Program-made: the position numbers and the translations under genes
Notes under the pieces: model-generated
Told to the model about the DNA's origin: nothing
Database searches by the model: none
Seen by the model: only the letters and a program-made list of their open reading frames with translations
Shown here: positions 40,640 to 52,105 of the stretch, one piece after another
Numbering within the stretch: the stretch's first letter is position 1
Layout: each line of letters starts with the position of its first letter
NCBI RefSeq assembly: GCF_963678635.1
Contig: NC_087069.1
Location: forward strand, 29,056,776 to 29,120,775
Length of the DNA: 64,000 nt
Origin: Symsagittifera roscoffensis
Lineage: Eukaryota > Xenacoelomorpha > Acoela > Convolutidae
Reading direction: 5' to 3'

Positions 40640-41627
40640 GCAACTTTAAACAATAGAGGTTGTGAACAAAACCATGAACTTCCTGACACATTAACAGCTT
40701 TCAGAAACTTTAAGCAATGGCTTTTTACTCGTTATAGACACCGGCATTTTTATCCGGTTCAGACACCATAAACAATCAAATTCTATTTTGGAACTATTGA
40801 AAAAAGTCGCTAACATTTTAAGGTCAAACGATTAATATAAACGAAGGAAACTGGTAGGCACGAGAGAAAAACCTTTGTCGATAAATTTAATTACTAGTTT
40901 GAGCTGAGGTAAAAGACTTTTAATCTTGAGAAAACAAAATCACCCAAGTTAGTGATTTTTTTTCAAAACATGTATAGAAGATATAAATTAAGAACACTTG
41001 AATAAAGATTGTTTTGGCTTTGAGTGTAATTGTTTCAAACATTTGGTTCGAACATGATTCAGTAAAAACTTGATTAAAATTACAGGTCGTGGTTTTTGTA
41101 TACGAGATGAACTACCTAAACTAAAACTTACTCATCCCAAAGTAGCCCGTTGTTGTGTCATGCCATAGATAGTTTTGCTCACAGTTAGTTTGTGAAAAAA
41201 AAATCAAAAAAATGTTTGACGAAAAAAGTTTCAATCTTCGTTAAAATTTATTTTACGTTTGGGAATTGGCTTTCAATAGCCTCATTAATGTAACAGATAT
41301 ATTTTTTCCTCTGATTGAATTACCTGAAGTTCCGGGATCTATTTAACATCTCCCCTCCTAGGGTTTCTATTTAAAAATCTCCACTCCTATGCATAAATTC
41401 AGTAGATTAGCATTAGAGCGTTCTATGGAGAATTCTAATTTTGCTGCATGCTCATTGGTCGAAAATTTGACTAACTTAATCTACTTAACAAAGAAGAAGC
41501 GAAGAGAAAAAGATTAACACAACTGACAAAAACCCTGGTTTCTCAAAGCTAGATTCACCAAAGGCTTAACGGCCTTGCATTTACAATGCGTTGAAAACGA
41601 CCTGAATATATACGTCATACGCAAATA
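40640..41627. other. No gene recognised
   Basis: AT-rich sequence upstream of the protease gene; no exon or RNA gene seen. A segment near 41335-41500 (ATTTAACATCTCCCCTCCTAG and following) resembles 2095-2300, so it is probably another dispersed repeat. Confidence 0.45.
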
Positions 41628-42183
41628 AAACAAAACTGCTCGTATCAGGGCGAAGCCCTGAAAGTTCCGACTGCCTTTTAACGTTTATGGAGCAGTAATA
41701 ACATAAACAACATAAAAAAATTAAATTAAATAAAATAAAATGAAAATTTTTTTTTCTCTAAAATTTGAATTTTTTTAAAGAAAATCATCCCCCCACACGC
41801 CATATAAAGTACAAAACAATAGATTTCGTTCCTTGTAACAAATCAATTATGGCAAATAAGCTTCTTTTAACCAATTTGGAACGATTTCTAAGACGGATTA
41901 ACTCTCCGCTTACGCGTTAATAGCGCGAAATATATCGCGCGTTAATTGTCCCAAATTGGTCAAAATGGCAATCTTTAAACCCTCATAACTTTACGAAAAA
42001 TGATTACAGGTCAAATATCTTTTCAAATTAAGGTTCAGAACAACAATAGCTTTCGAATGATTTTAAAAAAAGTCAGTCAAAAGTGGCTAGTTAAAAATTC
42101 GAAATTTGTCTGAAGAAAAAAAAAACCCACCCCGAGCACAAATATTCCGTTACTTTCGTATCAAAAGCCGGAACAATAATAAA
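41628..42183. repeat. Dispersed repeat family Y, copy
   Basis: About 0.55 kb, starting AAACAAAACTGCTCGTATCA. It contains the perfect hairpin CAGGGC-GAA-GCCCTG and a second palindromic stretch TAATAGCGCGAAATATATCG. It ends TTCGTATCAAAAGCCGGAAC. Near-identical copies lie at 45515 and 59096, more diverged ones at 9183 and 56785. Non-coding; the inner GTTCCGACT / AGTCGGAAC pair is reminiscent of a MITE. Confidence 0.8.
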
Positions 42184-43261
42184 AGAAGGAAACTTCTAAT
42201 TTTTGTCATAACTTTACAAAGGTTCCAAGTTTTTCACAATTTTAATTTATCAAGCATCGACCTAAAAATATGTTTTTGAGAGCTTTTGAAATTAGTTATC
42301 TCGAGAAATTGTTATTGATTTTTCATAGATTTAGTTTATGTAATTGCGTAACTAGCATTTTCGGTCCTACGTTGCCTTTCTTAGAAGAAAAATTTATGGT
42401 TTTCATGTTTTCCGACTAAACACAAAAGCACTAAAAGTTTAAAGATTTGCATTTAATTAGAACATGCTATTCGCACATTTTCATGTAACGACAATATGTT
42501 AGTCGTAGAGTTATCAGACAGTTTTCTGGATGTGTGAAATGCTTTCTCAGCAAAGTGAAAGCGTAAGTCTAGCATTTGTTTCAACCCCTAGTGTTTCTTT
42601 TGTCTTTATCTAATGGACGAGAGCAGAAAGTTTTTGGATGTTTTCGACAGTCCAATCGCTTTTGATGAAGTTTGGAATTGCAACTGAATGATGCGTATAT
42701 AGTTTGACAACAATTGCAAGCTCCGAAAGATACAACTCTAATTAAGTTTGAACCAATTCTCTCATCGTCAAAAAGATACATGGGAACAAAATGTCGAATT
42801 CCTCTACACTAATTGTATATATTTGTCAATCAGTTTTTACCACCAATTAGCAAGGTACTGATAATAAACGATTATTGTGAATAACAGATGGCCCTGAAGC
42901 TATAGTGTTGGAAAATATTGTCTGAACATTGTCATTATTATCCAATATCGTTGTAATTTTAGACCATAAAATTGATTATTTTGATATTACAATCTACTAT
43001 TCCTGCAAAAACAAAATTCTTTCAACTCCATAGTCGATTATAATCCAAATGAAATCCGCCTGTTTTATCCAACCCCCCCCCCCCCTCACACGCAAGACAC
43101 AAACACTATGCATTCACTTCCACCCCACACCACACCAAATTATTCGCATTCTGGGGGTTTTGATAAAAATGGGTTGGTGTGTGTGTGGGAGGTTTGACCT
43201 TTAAACCTCGCACATTTATAACCCGCTTAGCATCTTTACCCCCAGCATCCCACCCATATTT
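42184..43261. other. No gene recognised
   Basis: AT-rich; a C-run (~43072-43085) followed by a GT/CA-rich patch. No supported gene. Confidence 0.45.
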
Positions 43262-43508
43262 GCCCATATTAAAGGCGCCTTTGGCGCCAATATATACTAA
43301 TTTTGAGGGGGGAGTGCGCGCCTAAAAAAACTCGATTTTTTTATGAAAACTTTCCAAAAAGAGACTAAAACGCCTAAAATGCGGCGTAGAACATTTTGCC
43401 AAAACAGGATCTTTTTAGTGCTCTGGGGTATCTCGAAAAACCAATTTGGTTGACCTACAAAAGTCGACAAAATTAAAACTCCCCTCGAGAAAATCCTAGA
43501 TCCGCCCT
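43262..43508 (-). mobile_element. hAT-like MITE, truncated
   Basis: Shares AAAGGCGCCTTTGGCGCC, ATATATACTAATTTTGAGG and CCCTCGAGAAAATCCTAGAT with the complete MITE at 44757-45177 (opposite orientation). It keeps one terminus (CTAGATCCGCCCTTG) and lacks the other. The GGCGCC palindrome is a diagnostic internal mark of the family. Confidence 0.7.
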
Positions 43509-44748
43509 TGATTATAATCAAATAATTCAAATTTTGGATACTGATAACAAAATTCCGGTATAATTAATTAGTATAGATGAATAGAGGCCAGATATCATCC
43601 AAGGATCGCAAATTACGTGTATTTACATCCCGCGACAACTAGCTAAAGATCTTTTGAAAGATTCTTTTTTGGCCTAAAAACTGTCACAACAAAACGTTTT
43701 TTTTTGCGTCTCTAATTTTCATGAAAAATCAAAACAAATTACTCGAATGTTGCTCGAGGTTACATATTGAATAAATGGCTCAGTTAATCACATATTTTGA
43801 GCGACCGAATGGATAACCTGTATTGACAAGTTTATCCATCAGTAGATCCTCTGCCTTTGCTCTCTCTAAAATTTTTAATACGCCGAACACGTCCGAAAAC
43901 TCGGCGAGTTTGCTAAGACAGTACCTCAAAAACACTTGAATTACACCTTAAGCACGGCCCAAGTACACCTAGAGAACAGATGAAACAGAATTCAATTACT
44001 GCAATCGAAAGATGCCATGAGAATGGTCAAAGTGATTAACCACACGGTTACTGATCATCTATTTTTACACAATTGAGTTAGGTTACTTCCTGTTGGAAGC
44101 TGCTGCGTTGGAACCCCGGAACTTAGTTCCTTTTATAGCGGAAAATGTTTTACCCATGGCCGCAATTGCATAAGAATATATTTTCACCTCAAATCGATCA
44201 ATCGGGTCAAAAAACTTTTAGTTTCATTGGAAGAAAGTATGACCTTTTTGACCAAAATTGATTGAGAAGGCCGAATGATACCTCAAGCACGGTAGAAATG
44301 TGTCTCGAGCAAAAAAATCATATCTCGCGAATGCTTGAAATTGGTTCCGATAACAGTAAAGGAAACAAACAACCATTACCACCACAACTTATGAAACATA
44401 AGTCGAGCGTACTTCCAGCATGGCTAAAATACAGCTTTATGCGCTATTGAAACGTATTTTGAGCAAGCACGAAATGAAAAATTTTGGAGATCAGTTGAAA
44501 ATGCTCGAATAGAACCCGAAAGAGTTGACGATGAGTTTGTCCTACCCAAGACATCTGCTTTGTTGCTTGCAATTAGCCTATGGTTACTGTGATTATGTGC
44601 CCATGGGCCGCACACAGTTTTCCTGTTGTTCGTAGATGGTCAGACAAAGAATTAATGGCTGGTCTATAACTAATTAATATATGAATCCGCCGAAGTTCAG
44701 TAGCTCAACAAGCAAATATTGCCATCACAATCATTGCGACTGATTTGC
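43509..44748. other. No gene recognised
   Basis: Includes several short open frames (for example 44262-44450, plus) without recognisable domains. Possibly old transposon remains. Confidence 0.4.
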
Positions 44749-44756
44749 CTCAAGAT

Positions 44757-45177
44757 CAGGGGCGGATCTAGGATTTTTTCGAGGGGGGGGGGGCGGATTT
44801 TCAAAAAATTTTCGAAAATTTTGACGACCTTTTTTTTTAGTTCGACCAAATTGATTTTCCGAGCTCTTCTAAAGCACTAAAAGGTCCCTGTTTTGTCAAA
44901 TTTTCTGCGCCGCAGGCAAATTTTTGAAAAAATAGGTCATAACAGGTTTTGAAAAAGTTTGACATAAAAATAGCGTTTTTTTTTGGCGCGCGCTCCCCCT
45001 CAAAGTTAGTATATATTGGCGCCCAAGGCGCCTTTAGAAAAATTTTAGGTTCAGTCGGCAAAAAATGGATTTCTTAAAAAGTACTAAAGGGGGACCCTTT
45101 GGGTCGGCAGGGGGTCGAAGCCCTGAGGAGGGAACGTCCGCCCACCGCCCCCCCCCCCCCCCCTAAATCCGCCCCTG
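44757..45177 (+). mobile_element. Complete hAT-type MITE, 421 bp, with 8-bp target duplication
   Basis: Terminal inverted repeats CAGGGGCGGATCTAGG and, at the other end, CTAAATCCGCCCCTG. It is flanked by a perfect 8-bp duplication CTCAAGAT (44749-44756 and 45178-45185). CAGGGGCG-type termini plus 8-bp duplications are the hallmarks of the hAT superfamily. No transposase; non-autonomous. It includes the family mark TATATTGGCGCCCAAGGCGC and long G and C runs near the ends. Confidence 0.9.
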
Positions 45178-45514
45178 CTCAAGATAAATATTTTTTATAT
45201 GCATATTTTTTATTTGAATATTTTTTTTTCGTGGAGAATAATTTTACAAACCTTTTAAAAATTTCACCTATTTTTTGTTTTTTTTTGTCGGTCAAAGGGA
45301 CAGGTACAATTACAGCTATTTAAAAAATATATTTGTTTAATCGATGAAGAAGTTGAGGATACCAGCGATGTTATATTTTACTAATTAAACTAACTTGTGT
45401 CTCTAATTAGTTGTAAGTATTTTCGAAATGGAACTTGCATCAGTTGTGATCACTTATCAATTTGTATCAGTATTGTTGTATCATTGATATTCCATACTGG
45501 TTTAAATCCATATA

Positions 45515-46045
45515 AAACAAGACTGCTCATATCAGGGCGAAGCCCTGAATGTTCCGACTGCCTTTAAGGTTTATGGAGCAGCAGTAATGACATTAAAAAA
45601 ATTAAATGAAATAAAATAAAATGAAAATTTTTTTTCTCTAAAATTTGAAATTTTTTAGGAAAATCATCCCCCCACACGCCATTTAAAGTACAAAAGAATA
45701 GATTTCGCTCCTAGTAACAAATCAATTGTGGCAAATAAGCTTCGTTCAACCAATTTGGAACGATTTATAAGACGGATTAAATCTCCGCTTTCGCATTAAT
45801 AGCGCGAATTATATCGCGCGTTAATTGTCCCGAATTGGCCAAAATTGCAATCTTTAAACACCCATAATTTTACAAAAAATAATCACAGGTGAAATATCGT
45901 TTCAAATTTAAGCTCAGGACAGCAATACCTTTTGAATGATACAAAAAAATTCCGTCAAAAATGGCTAGTTAAAATGTCGAATTTTGTCTGAAGAAAAAAA
46001 AACCACCCCGAGCACAAACATTCCGTTTCTTTCGTATCGAAAGTC
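45515..46045. repeat. Dispersed repeat family Y, copy
   Basis: Starts AAACAAGACTGCTCATATCA and carries the CAGGGCGAAGCCCTG hairpin and the GCGCGAATTATATCGCGCG palindrome. It ends TTTCGTATCGAAAGTCGGAA. Confidence 0.85.
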
Positions 46046-46417
46046 GGAAAAATAAAATGAATGAGTATCTCCTGAAAAGCTAAGATAATATGACTGCAAA
46101 TGATGCAACAAACGATCCGATTCAGATAAAAGATTCCATTGCGAAAAACCTATTTTAAAAATGATATATTTATTGATGCCATGTTGTTAACATAAGCCAG
46201 ACTCAAAAATGGCAAGAAAACATCATATAGAAAATGCTGAACTGAGTAGAAATGGCGACTCTACTGTATTGAACATCATGGTAACCTGAGCATAAGATTG
46301 ATAAGTCATTAAGTTAAGTAGAACCGAAAACAAAATAGTCAAATCTTCGAAGATGTAGTCCCACCTATACCAGAAAGTAGTAAGCCAACAAAATCGGCAA
46401 CCCCCAAATAGGAAGTA

Positions 46418-46943
46418 AGGAAGCTAATTTTCTGAAATTCGTGGGACAAAAACTTGTGATAATTTGAATCGGGCTTATGAAAAATGGAACCAACCCCTCA
46501 GACCCACGAGGGCAAGTGATAACGGTCTCCGGAAGGGTAACTAGCCCTATCAGAACTCGGCAACTCGGCCCTATCAGAACTCAAGTTTTAGTATGTTGTA
46601 CGCCTAGTTGAGGGAAGCTTAAGTTTAGAACCACAGACCCCCTGGACCCCAATTTCCGATTTTATGCCCTAAATAAACAACTCCCCTAACCTGTGTTTCT
46701 CAGCCTCAAATGAACGTAGGAGCTGCTAGTGAGGGTCACTGAAAAAACTAGTTGGGTGTTGTATCAAGATTGGGAGGGCCACTGAGTAATCATAGCATGG
46801 TTTATAGGTTGAGGTTGTCGATTTATCTAAAATGGAGGGCTGAATTTTACGAAAATCAGGAACTAGTTGATTAGGATCGCATGACATTTGTCTGCACCAT
46901 CGAATTGTGACACATACCGCATAGGGGTTATCTAATAAACGTT
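46418..46943 (-). repeat. Dispersed repeat family X, inverted partial copy
   Basis: Reverse complement of parts of 6840-8290: shared words (here on plus) include TCCGATTTTATGCCCTAAAT, AACTTAAGCTTCCCTCAACT read in reverse, and GGGAGGGCCACTGAGTAATC. It ends immediately before the tandem array. Confidence 0.75.
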
Positions 46944-47267
46944 AATTTATTAACCACTTTGAAACATAATTTTTTAACGAATCCAATATGATGATGAAAA
47001 GTAATCGTGTGCACCAGTAAAGTTTTACAATGATTGCAGTCCAAGAAAATCGAATAATCGAATCTTATGAACAATTGAGGGATAATACACAGTTTTCGAA
47101 AATTGTCGATATAAAACAGTAGTGCACCGATATCGCAGGTTGAATCTTTACATAGCGTAAGTAAAAGTCTGGCTTTCGGAGATAATGCAAAAAATAGTGT
47201 CCTGGTGATTTTTCAAAATATAATCTGCGTTGTTTGGTTAGAGCAAATCCTTGCAAAAAATTGCTAG

Positions 47268-47465
47268 CAGTAGCAGAATTAGGTGGGTGGCGGGGGCGGA
47301 CGCCTCCCCTCCCTCAAGGATTCGACCCCTTGCGAAACAGAAGGCCCACCCTTTGTACTATTTCGAGATATCCATATTTGGTGACGGACCTTAAAATTTT
47401 TCTAAAGGCGCTTTCGGCGCCAATATATACTAATTTTGAGGGGGCGCCGAAAAAACCCAATTTCT
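47268..47465 (-). mobile_element. hAT-like MITE piece, array unit 1
   Basis: Starts at CAGTAGCAGAATTAGG (a degraded CAGGGGCGGAT terminus), includes GGCGCCAATATATACTAATT, and stops at GCGCCGAAAAAACC where the relic ORF begins. Confidence 0.7.
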
Positions 47466-47470
47466 GTTAG

Positions 47471-48101
47471 AATTGATGACGTTATGCAGGAATTTATTCA
47501 AATGGGGTCATCAATTAGATTCTATCCATCATGTCAATATTTGTAGTTCATCCATTTTGAGAATCTTTGGGAAACCTTTGGGGGATTGAATGGGATTTCT
47601 CTTATTTTTTTCAGAAAGAGTGGTTGCTCTTGAGTAGTCGGATGGTAAATTTGGCGTATATGGTGGTGAATTTGTTCTTGTGGGAGTACCTTGTATGGTA
47701 GATTTTTGTTGGGTTGATGATGTTGGAGTTATGTTAAGTTGAACTCGTGGTGTTGTGAGATTCCAATTTCGTCGGAGATGTGTTATTTGTCTTTGAATTG
47801 TAATGCTTTGAGATTGATTTTGACTGTGATTTGAGTCTTGTGGGAAGGATCGGTTTATCTTATATATTAATTCTTCGCATTGTGGTTCGCTCAAGGGTGC
47901 GTTGCATTGTGCTGGAGTTAGTGGTTAAAACAACGGTGCTTGTTGTTCTTCAAAGGTATAGGAATTTCCTATATAAAAGACTCGAGTAGAGGCCTGAGTG
48001 TTTGAATTACTGTTAGGGTTCTGGGATGGGTGTTAGGTGGTGAGTTTGTTGTTGGGGTATTGACAATAAATTTTGATACTATGTTGTTTGTTCATTGGCG
48101 C
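47471..48101 (-). pseudogene. Relic of NTG-less ORF (diverged family), array unit 1
   Basis: Minus-strand translation aligns with the N-terminal ~150 residues of the 378-codon ORF of the giant element: RRNWNLTTPRVQLNITPTSS versus RRNRNFQTPRVHFDIPQSPS, and LPSDYSRATTLSEK versus LPSDYLGSTPTSEQ. A TAA interrupts it near 47930. Confidence 0.8.
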
Positions 48102-48426
48102 AATAAATTCAATTTTTGATAAATACGAAAACAACATGTTCATTAATTTCAACTATTCAAGTCGTAGTAAAAAATGTTCGATCAAATACTTAAAAATGCT
48201 CATGAGAAATTTTTTTTATTTTATAATGTAGATACTTCGACTGATTTTTTTATTTTGCATTGGTTAAATTTCGATATAATCTTAGTCTTACCAGTGCTAT
48301 CTAAATCAACCCTGCTTGTTTTAGTTAGGTCAAAATTGAGCATTGCATATGAAATTTTTCTCTCTATTCGAGTTGACTTTGCCAGTTCCCACGAAATTTT
48401 CCCACGCCACGTTTCCAATTTCAGGG
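48102..48426 (+). repeat. Copy of protease 3' flank, array unit 1
   Basis: Reverse complement of 39412-39737, here running TAAATTCAATTTTTGATAAA to GTTTCCAATTTCAGGG. Confidence 0.8.
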
Positions 48427-48780
48427 TCAAGCTGCCGGAAAGTAAATTGGATTGGGCTATTGAAGCACTTTAAAACATAATTTTTTAACGAATCCAATAT
48501 GATGATGAAAAGTAATAGTGTGCACCAGTAAAGTTTTACAATGACTGTAGTCCAAGAAAATCGAACAATCGAATCTTTTGAACAATTGAGGAATAATACA
48601 CAGTTTTCGAAAATTGTCGATATGAAAAACAGTAGTGCACCGATATCGCAGGTTGAATCTTTACATAGCGTAAGTAAAATTCTGGCTTTCGGAGAAAATG
48701 CAAAAAAAAGGGTCCTGGTGATTTATTAAAATATATTCTGCGTTGTTTGGTTAGAGCAAATCCATGCAAAAAATTGCTAG

Positions 48781-48972
48781 CAGTAGCGGATTTAGGGGGG
48801 TGGCGGGGGCGGACGCCTCCCCTCCCTCATGGATTCGAACCCTTGCCGACACAAAAGCCCCCCCCCCCCTTTGCACTATTTTGAGATATTCATATTTGGT
48901 GACGGACCTTTAAAATTTTCTAAAGGCGCTTTTAGCGCCAATATATACTAATTTTGAGGGGGCGCCGAAAAA
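48781..48972 (-). mobile_element. hAT-like MITE piece, array unit 2
   Basis: CAGTAGCGGATTTAGGGGGG terminus, then a C-run and GGCGCCAATATATACTAATT. Ends at GCGCCGAAAAAACG. Confidence 0.7.
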
Positions 48973-48984
48973 ACGCGATTTCTG

Positions 48985-49618
48985 GTAGAATTGATGACGT
49001 TATGCAGGAAGTAATTCCAATGGGGTCATCAATTAGATTTGATCCACCATGTCGTTTTTTGTAGTTCATCCATTTTGGGAATCTTTGGGAAACCTTTGGG
49101 GGATTGAATGGAATTTCTCTTATTTGTTCAGAAAGAGTGGTTGCTCTTGAGTAGTCGGATGGTAAATTTGGCGTATATGGTGGTGAATTTGTACTTGTGG
49201 GAGTACCTTATATGGTAGTTTTTTGTTGGGTTGATGATGTTGGAGTTATGTTAAGTTGAACTCGTGGTGTTGTGAGATTCCTATTTCGTCGGAGATGAGT
49301 TATTTGTCTTTGAATTGTAATGCTTTGAGATTGATTTTGACTGTGATTTGAGTCTTGTGGGAAGGATCGGTTTATCTTATATGTTAGTTCTTCGCATTGT
49401 GGTTCGCTCAAGGGTGCGTTGCAATGTGCTGGAGTTAGTGGTTAAAACAACGGTGCTTGTTGTTCTTCAAAGGTATAGGAATTTCCGATATAAAAGACTC
49501 GAGTAGGGGCCTGAGTGTTTGAATTACTGTTAGGGTTCTGGGATGGGGTGTTAGGTGGTGAGTTTGTTGATGGGGTTTGACCATAAATTTTGATACTATG
49601 TTGTTTGTTTATTGGCTC
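48985..49618 (-). pseudogene. Relic of NTG-less ORF, array unit 2
   Basis: Same fragment as in unit 1, with the same stop codon near 49440. The frame on either side aligns to the giant element's 378-codon ORF (SYTFEEQQAPL versus NPYTFEERHARLSEPL). Confidence 0.8.
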
Positions 49619-49942
49619 AATAAATTCAATTTTTGATAAATACGAAAACAACATGTTCATTAATTTTAACTATTCAAGTCGTAGTAAAAAATGTTCGATC
49701 AAATACTTAAAAATGCTCATGAGAAATTTTATTTATATTATAATGTGGATACTTCGATTGATTTTTTTATTTTGCATTGGGTAGATTTCGACATAAACTT
49801 AGTCTTACCAGTGCTATCTAAATCAACCCTGCTTGTTTTAGTTAGATCAAAATTGAGCATTGCATATGAATTTTTTCTCTCTATTCGAGTTGACTTTGCC
49901 AGTTCCCACGAAATGTTCCCACGCCACGTTTCCAATTTCAGG
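49619..49942 (+). repeat. Copy of protease 3' flank, array unit 2
   Basis: Reverse complement of the 39412-39737 segment, high identity. Confidence 0.8.
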
Positions 49943-50295
49943 GTCAAGCTGCCGGAAAGTAAATTGGATTGAGCTATTGAAGCACTTTAAAACATAATTT
50001 TTTAACGAATCCAATATGATGATGAAAAGTAATCGTGTGCACCAGTAAAATTTTACAATGATTGAAGTCCAAGAAAATCGAATAATCGAATCTTATGAAC
50101 AATTGAGGGATAATACACAGTTTTTGAAAATTGTCGATATAAAACAGTAGTGCACCGATATAGCAGGTTGAATCTTTACATAGCGTAAGTAAAATTCTGG
50201 CTTTCGGAGAAAATCCAAACAAAAGTGTCCTGATGATTTTTTAAAATATATTCTGCGTTGTTTGTTTAGAGAAAATCCTTGCAAAAAGTTGCTAG

Positions 50296-50490
50296 CATTA
50301 GCGGATTTAGAGGGTGGCGGGGGCAGACGCCTCCCCTCCCTCATGGATTCGAACCCTTGCCGACACAAAAAGCCCCCCCCCCCCCTTTGTACTATTTTGA
50401 GATATCCATATTTGGTGACGGACCCTAAAAATTTTCTGAAGGCGCTTTCGGCGCCAATATATACTAATTTTGAGGGGGCGCCGAAAAAAC
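50296..50490 (-). mobile_element. hAT-like MITE piece, array unit 3
   Basis: Terminus degraded to CATTAGCGGATTTAG; C-run and GGCGCCAATATATACTAATT retained. Confidence 0.7.
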
Positions 50491-50499
50491 CCAATTTCT

Positions 50500-51134
50500 G
50501 GTAGAATTGATGACGTTATGCAGGAAGTAATTCCAATGGGGTCATCAATTAGATTTGATCCACCATGTCATTTTTTGTAGTTCATCCATTTTGGGTATTT
50601 TTGGGAAACCTTTGGGGGATTGAATGGAATTTCTCTTATTTTTTTCAGAAAGAGTGGTTGCTCCTGAGTATTCGGAGGGTAAATTTGACGTATATGGTGG
50701 TGCATTTGTACTTTTGGGAGTACCTTAGATGGTAGTTTTTTGCTGGGTTGATGATGTTGAAGTTATGTTAAGTTGAATTCGTGGTGTTGTGAGATCCCCA
50801 TTTCGTCGGAGATGAGTTATTTGTCTTTCAATTGTAATGCTTTGAGATTGATTTTGACTGTGATTTAAGTCTTGTGGGAATGATGGGTTTATCTTATGTG
50901 TAGGTTCCTCGCATTCTGATGCGCTCAAGGATGCGTTGCAATGTGCTGGAGTTAGTGGTTCTGACAACGGTGCTTGTTGTTCTTCAAAGGTATAGGAGTT
51001 TCCGATATAAAAGACTCGAGTAGAGGCCTGAGTGTTTGAATTAATGGTAGGGTTCTGGGATGGGGTGTTAGGTGGTGATTTGTTGTTGGGGTTTGACCAT
51101 CAATTTTGATACTATGTTGTTTGTTTATTGGCTC
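50500..51134 (-). pseudogene. Relic of NTG-less ORF, array unit 3
   Basis: Frame lacks the stop shared by units 1 and 2 (reads PLSEPLTPAHCNAS) but has its own changes, including a stop where others read a Gly-Thr-Pro stretch near 50727. Confidence 0.8.
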
Positions 51135-51453
51135 AATAAATTCAATTTTTGAAACATACGAAAACAACATGTTCATTATTTTAACTATTCAGGTCGTAGT
51201 AAAAAATGTTCGATCAAATACTTAAAAATGCTCATGAGAAATTTTATTTATTTTATAATGAAGATACTTCGATTGACTTTTTTGCATTGGTTGAGTTTTG
51301 ATATAAGCTTAGTCTTACCAGTGCTATCTAAATCAACTCTGCTTGTTTTAGTTAAGGTCAAAATTGAGCATTGCATATGAAAATCTTCTCTCCTTTCGAG
51401 TTGACTTTGCCAGTTCCCACGAAATGTTCTCACGCCACATTTCCAATTTCAAG
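51135..51453 (+). repeat. Copy of protease 3' flank, array unit 3
   Basis: Slightly shorter copy of the 39412-39737 segment, inverted. Confidence 0.75.
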
Positions 51454-51805
51454 GTCAAGCTGCCGGAAAGTAAATTAGATTGGGCTATTGAAGCGCGTTT
51501 AAACATAATTTTTTAACGAATCCAATATGATGATGAAAAGTAATAGTGTGCACCAGTAAAGTTTTACAATGATTGCAGTCCAAGAAAATCGAATAATCGA
51601 ATCTTATGAACGATTGAGGGATAATACACAGTTTTCAAAAATTGTCGATACAAAACACTAGTGCACCGATATAGCAGGTTGAAGCTTTATATAGCGTAAG
51701 TATAATTCTGATATTCGGAAACTTGCAAAAAATAGTGTCCTGGTGATTTTTTAAAATATATTCTGCGTTGTTTGGTTAGAGCAAATCCTTGCAAAAAATT
51801 GCTAG

Positions 51806-52105
51806 CAGTAGCGGATTTAGGGGGGTGGCGGGGGGCGGACGCCTCCCCTCCCTCAAGGATTCGACCCCCTTGCCGACACAAAAGGCCCACCCTCTGTACT
51901 ATTTTAAGATATCCATATTTGGTGACGGACCTTAAAAATTTTCTGAAGGAGCTTTTGGCGCCAATCTATACTAATTTTGAGGGGGCGCCGAAAGTCTGGT
52001 CAAAGTAGGGTGTTTATAGTGGTTTGGGAGAGCTCAAAAAATCAATTTGGTCGACGACTTGAAAAAAAGGTCGCCAAAAAAAGGTCGCCCCCTCGAGAAA
52101 ATCCC
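51806..52105 (-). mobile_element. hAT-like MITE, longest copy in the array (unit 4)
   Basis: Runs from CAGTAGCGGATTTAGGGGGG through GGCGCCAATCTATACTAATT and beyond the usual break, to CCCCTCGAGAAAATCCCCTT, which matches the far side of the MITE at 43262-43508. Confidence 0.7.

Larger units (their letters stand above)
46955..52105. repeat. Tandem array of ~1.51-kb mosaic units (3.4 copies)
   Basis: Units begin at CACTTTNAAACATAATTTTT: 46955-48465 (1511 bp), 48466-49982 (1517), 49983-51493 (1511), and a partial fourth, 51494 to about 52105. Each full unit contains (i) a ~310-bp block starting AACGAATCCAATATGATGAT, (ii) a hAT-like MITE piece, (iii) an inverted relic of the NTG-less ORF of a relative of the giant element, and (iv) the 326-bp protease 3'-flank segment. 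In the fourth unit the MITE continues past the point where the relic begins in the others, which suggests where the original junction formed. Units 1 and 2 share an extra stop codon absent from unit 3, so they are the most recent duplication. Confidence 0.9.

Noticed and set aside
44262-44615. Short frames considered as a retroelement fragment
   Set aside because: No family motif could be identified in any frame.
48825-48850. GGTTCGAATCC-type word (minus strand) like a tRNA T-arm or Pol III B box in the MITE pieces
   Set aside because: No A box, cloverleaf or matching stems; the word varies between copies and belongs to the MITE.
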